Of a stretch of 61,451 nucleotides of DNA, positions 61,246 through 61,451 are shown in pieces. Each line of letters begins with the position of its first letter. Position 1 is the stretch's first letter. A model generated the notes under the pieces. It was not told the origin of the DNA and did no database searches. It saw nothing but the letters and a program-made list of their open reading frames with translations. This DNA comes from Actinomycetes bacterium (GTDB lineage Bacteria; Actinomycetota; Acidimicrobiia; IMCC26256; PALSA-610): NCBI GenBank assembly GCA_025360585.1, contig JANYBW010000014.1:1-61451 (forward strand), in the 5' to 3' direction. A program made the translations under genes and the position numbers.

Positions 61246-61451
61246 ATGGCATCAAAGCAACGCACTACCTTCGATAAAATCAATAAAGAAAAAAACCGTC
61301 AGGCCAAACAAGCCGCGAAGCGCGAAAAACGCCAGAGCGGTAGCACAAACATTGGTTCCCCGGTCTACAACGACCGTGGGCTGCTGTTAGGCACGATTGG
61401 CGAAGACGGCGAACTTGTGCCGTATGAGTCCGAAAACGGGTTCGGCGAATA
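61246..61451 (+). CDS. Small basic hypothetical protein, stop codon cut by window end
   Basis: ATG 61246, with GGAAGG at the right distance, opens a 68-codon frame whose stop is cut after TA at the last base. The N-terminal half is strongly basic and helical (FDKINKEKNRQAKQAAKREKRQ), and the C-terminal half ends acidic (GTIGEDGELVPYESENG). Not a family I recognise; RNA- or ribosome-binding would be a guess from charge only. Confidence 0.6.
   Translation, partial: MASKQRTTFDKINKEKNRQAKQAAKREKRQSGSTNIGSPVYNDRGLLLGTIGEDGELVPYESENGFGE

Overview
The window is a 61 kb piece of an actinobacterial chromosome, most likely from the class Acidimicrobiia (Ilumatobacter-like). Reasons: the rod-shape and translation gene blocks are in actinobacterial order. 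A secreted protein carries tandem ~42-residue GYWLVASDGGIFSFGD-type repeats, which I associate with Acidimicrobiia. There is a TIGR03084-type protein of the mycothiol-dependent superfamily and a HelD-type RNA polymerase helicase. Many genes lack a Shine-Dalgarno and instead have a TANNNT box 5-9 nt before the start codon, the actinobacterial leaderless pattern. Base composition looks like high-50s % GC (judged by eye, not computed). No rRNA genes and no CRISPR array were seen.

Layout. 1-1.5 kb: tyrosine recombinase next to tRNA-Gly(TCC), apparently the right border of an integrated element lying mostly outside the window. 1.6-7.5 kb: accessory metabolic, transport and membrane genes and tRNA-Pro(TGG). 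7.6-11 kb: tig-clpP-clpX (protein folding and ATP-dependent proteolysis). 11-13.5 kb: orphan ABC ATPase and a secreted repeat/CAP-domain protein. 13.6-23.8 kb: valS-folC-ndk, then mreB-mreC-mreD-mrdA-rodA (cell elongation). 23.9-29.8 kb: TIGR03960/TIGR03936 pair, RNase E/G, rplU, rpmA, closed by a strong terminator. 29.9-33.5 kb: a five-gene overlapping redox cluster (membrane-anchored tail protein, ApbE flavin transferase, ferric-reductase-like di-heme membrane protein, NuoF-like flavoprotein, 3-Cys ferredoxin). 33.6-40.8 kb: membrane SGNH hydrolase, HelD, GNAT, DUF1361, HhH-GPD and DUF2007-like genes. 40.9-46.3 kb: obgE-proB, then a disrupted stretch (tandem repeat, HD hydrolase, broken PIN toxin gene, broken SGNH hydrolase), then proA. 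46.3-52.9 kb: MoxR ATPase/VWA pair, a 44-bp palindrome, enoyl-CoA hydratase, rsgA, nadD, LytR_C protein, rsfS. 52.9-61.4 kb: acyl-CoA ligase, enoyl-CoA hydratase, AI-2E-type permease, dimethylglycine/sarcosine dehydrogenase-like flavoprotein, dienelactone hydrolase, peroxiredoxin, PepSY protein and a gene cut by the window end.

The conserved actinobacterial order rplU-rpmA-obgE-proB-proA-nadD-(LytR_C)-rsfS is present but has been opened at three places by accessory genes. These openings hold the most interesting material: the ApbE redox cluster (a candidate NADH-driven electron-export system with no recognisable FMN-binding substrate domain), the pseudogene and repeat patch between proB and proA, and the MoxR/VWA pair and palindrome between proA and nadD. 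Other oddities are a HIGH-motif change in ValS, an in-frame 12-bp repeat expansion in nadD, and a hairpin directly before the start of the sarcosine-dehydrogenase-like gene. No intergenic stretch exceeds 300 bases; the longest (2368-2646 and 61019-61245) show no further gene.
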